Positions 5,528 to 7,160 of a stretch of DNA of 7,160 nt are shown here, one piece after another (the stretch's first letter is position 1; the number at the start of each line of letters is the position of its first letter). The DNA comes from Opitutaceae bacterium (GTDB taxonomy: Bacteria > Verrucomicrobiota > Verrucomicrobiia > Opitutales > Opitutaceae). A program made the position numbers and the translations under genes. The stretch covers positions 1-7,160 of the forward strand of contig SYDD01000233.1 of the NCBI GenBank assembly GCA_005786775.1. Direction: 5' to 3'. Below the pieces are notes generated by a model. That model saw only the letters and a program-made list of their open reading frames with translations. It had not been told where the DNA came from and did no database searches.

Positions 5528-7160
5528 CTAGGTTCAGGATCTTGCCTGGCACGTAGATCACGCGCCGCAGCTCCTTGCCCTCCAGGTGTGGGGCTACCTT
5601 GGGGTTCCCCCGGGCGAAGGCGACCGCCTCATCCTGACTGGTTCCGATGGCCACCAGCTGCTCACCGCGGTGCTTCCCGTTCACCTGGAAAACCAGCTTC
5701 ACCTCGCTGGCGGTGAGCAGCGCTGGGTCGTACACGGGCCAGGGGGCGGTCATCACGCTGCCGGTGCCGCCGAGCCTAGACCACAACTCCTCGCCAAGGT
5801 GCGGCGCGAAGGGCGCGAGCAGCTGGAGGAAGGCACGCACCGTATTGGTCCGCGCCGCCGGGGCCTTCTGCAGCGCGTTCGCGAAGATCATCATCTGGGA
5901 GATCGCCGTGTTGAAGCGGAGCGCCTCAATGTCGTCCCCGACCTTGCGGATCGTCTCGTGCAGCAACCGCGTCAGCGCCGGGTCCTCGCCGGCATCGGCG
6001 GAAAGCTTAGCCGACACTCCACCGTCGGGCCCGAGGCACTCGCGCCAGACCTTCTGCAGGAAGCGGTGCACGCCCTCGATGCCGCGGGGATTCCACGGCT
6101 TCATCGCCTCGAGTGGACCGAGGAACATCAGGTAGAGGCGGAGCGTGTCGGTCCCGTGGGACTGGATGATCGTGTCCGGATTGACCACGTTGCCGCGGCT
6201 CTTGGACATCTTTTCGCCGTCCTCCCCGAGGATGATGCCTTGGTGGAACAGGCGGCGGAAGGGCTCGGCCTCCGGCACGAGTCCTAGATCGAAGAGTACC
6301 TTGTGCCAGAAACGGGCGTAGAGCAGATGCAGCACGGCGTGCTCGGCGCCGCCGACATAGAGGTCCGGGCTGCCCCAGTACTCGAGCGCCGCCCGCGAGG
6401 CGAAGGCGTCCGGATTCGCCGGGTCGAGGAACCGCAAGTAGTACCAGCACGAGCCGGCCCATTGCGGCATCGTGTTGGTCTCGCGGCGGGCGCGGACCCA
6501 CAGCCCCTCGGCGGGGCAGGGCTGGTCGGCCGGCACGGAGGCGCCCGTGCGGGGATTGAACCAGATCTCCAGCCAATCGGGGAGCTGCGCGAGCGGGCTC
6601 TCGCCGTTGCCGCTCGGCAGGTAAGACTGCACGGGGGGCAACTCGAGCGGCAGGGCGGCCGCGGGCAGGGGCAGCGCGCATTGCCGCGTCCCGTCCTGCA
6701 CGTAAGTCACGGGGGACGCCGGCAACGGCCCGACGCCGGCGGCGCGGACGCGCGCGTAGTCGGACTCGCTGACCCAAACGATCGGAAACGGCTCACCCCA
6801 GTAGCGTTGCCGGGAGAAGAGCCAGTCGCGGAGCTTGTAATTGACCGTGGCCTTGGCGACGCCCTTGCCGGCGAGATCGGCGGTGATCCGGCGTTTGGCT
6901 TCCTCCCACGGCAGGCCGTCGTAGCCGGGGGAATTCACCAGCCGACCCGCGCCGGTGTAGGGGAGCGTGACCTCGCCGGATTCGGGGGCGATGACCGGGA
7001 TCACGGGTAGCCCGTACTGCAAGGCGAACTCGTGGTCGCGGTCGTCGTGCGCCGGCACGGCCATGATGGCGCCGGTGCCATAGCCGAGGAGTACGTAGTC
7101 GGCGACCCAGATCGGGACCTCGCGGCCGTTAATCGGGTTGATCGCGCAGGCGCCCGTGAA
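5517..7160 (-). CDS. leuS: Leucyl-tRNA synthetase, C-terminal two thirds (partial, 5' end outside window)
   Basis: LeuRS charges tRNA-Leu with leucine and hydrolyses mischarged products. The open frame enters at the right edge and continues for 547 codons to TGA at 5519-5517; typical LeuRS has about 800-870 residues, so the Rossmann N-terminus with the HIGH motif and the threonine-rich editing loop lie outside. The fragment starts within the CP1 editing domain (FTGACAINPINGREVPIWVA) and keeps GYGTGAIMAVPAHDDRD (26-42), whose two Asp at 39 and 42 match the universally conserved editing pair of E. coli LeuRS (D342/D345). VNYKLRDWLFSRQRYWG (106-122), RRETNTMPQWAGSCWYYLRF (225-244) and the ATP-binding KMSKS (317-321, bases 6212-6198) follow, then the anticodon-binding helical domain and the C-terminal domain (VFQVNGKHRG to NLVVG). 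The insertion domain at about 147-222 has only isolated Cys, so no zinc knuckle is apparent. The internal Met at 7064 is not the start. Confidence 0.97.
   Translation of the reverse strand, partial: FTGACAINPINGREVPIWVADYVLLGYGTGAIMAVPAHDDRDHEFALQYGLPVIPVIAPESGEVTLPYTGAGRLVNSPGYDGLPWEEAKRRITADLAGKGVAKATVNYKLRDWLFSRQRYWGEPFPIVWVSESDYARVRAAGVGPLPASPVTYVQDGTRQCALPLPAAALPLELPPVQSYLPSGNGESPLAQLPDWLEIWFNPRTGASVPADQPCPAEGLWVRARRETNTMPQWAGSCWYYLRFLDPANPDAFASRAALEYWGSPDLYVGGAEHAVLHLLYARFWHKVLFDLGLVPEAEPFRRLFHQGIILGEDGEKMSKSRGNVVNPDTIIQSHGTDTLRLYLMFLGPLEAMKPWNPRGIEGVHRFLQKVWRECLGPDGGVSAKLSADAGEDPALTRLLHETIRKVGDDIEALRFNTAISQMMIFANALQKAPAARTNTVRAFLQLLAPFAPHLGEELWSRLGGTGSVMTAPWPVYDPALLTASEVKLVFQVNGKHRGEQLVAIGTSQDEAVAFARGNPKVAPHLEGKELRRVIYVPGKILNLVVG

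Noticed and set aside
5586..6287. Plus-strand open frame of 233 codons inside leuS
   Set aside because: It is antisense to conserved LeuRS domains, and its composition is that of a reverse-complement shadow; no motif or initiation signal supports it.
6303..7010. Plus-strand open frame of 235 codons inside leuS
   Set aside because: Same reasoning: it mirrors the catalytic and insertion domain codons of leuS and has no recognisable domain.
1..7160. Mobile element, phage, CRISPR, toxin-antitoxin or defence system
   Set aside because: No transposase, integrase, terminal repeats, spaced direct repeats or defence-type domains were seen on either strand. The window reads as housekeeping and transporter genes with uniform composition.

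Overview
The window is a GC-rich bacterial chromosome segment of ordinary, densely packed genes, almost all on the minus strand. I see no phage, transposon, CRISPR, tRNA or rRNA signature. The presence of lpxI (lipid A synthesis) indicates a Gram-negative, outer-membrane organism. The gene set (an LpxI-type pyrophosphatase, a GldA/GldF/GldG-like ABC cluster, a leucyl-tRNA synthetase with an RRETNTMPQWAGS motif, and a poly-proline secreted protein of no known family) reminds me of Verrucomicrobiota of the Opitutaceae kind. That placement is from memory of such genomes, not from a search.

Right to left, in the direction of most transcription: the C-terminal two thirds of leuS (7160-5517) runs directly into lpxI (to 4658), whose only candidate starts are non-ATG codons around the leuS stop. 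After about 50 bp comes a TPMT-family SAM methyltransferase (4608-3997). Its stop codon sits in a strong hairpin (3965-3998), which separates it from a secreted protein with an 11-proline run (3938-3294). A short plus-strand gene for a conserved-looking, TPR-like 99-aa protein (2974-3273) converges on that gene, with a small hairpin between them. It diverges from birA (2914-1925). birA is followed by an ABC ATPase (1869-859), an ABC-2 permease overlapping it by ATGA (862-101), and the first 29 codons of a third gene of the same cluster (89-1).

Functionally there are three blocks: (i) translation and envelope housekeeping (leuS, lpxI, the methyltransferase, the secreted protein); (ii) biotin attachment and probable biotin-dependent regulation (birA), divergent from the small TPR-like gene; (iii) a Gld-type ABC exporter cluster of unknown substrate. 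Clear Shine-Dalgarno sequences are lacking in front of nearly all starts. The most unusual items are the poly-proline secreted protein with its G-rich tract, the large hairpin behind the methyltransferase gene, the palindrome in the birA divergent region, and the small TPR-like protein. None of these amounts to evidence for a new defence or mobile system.
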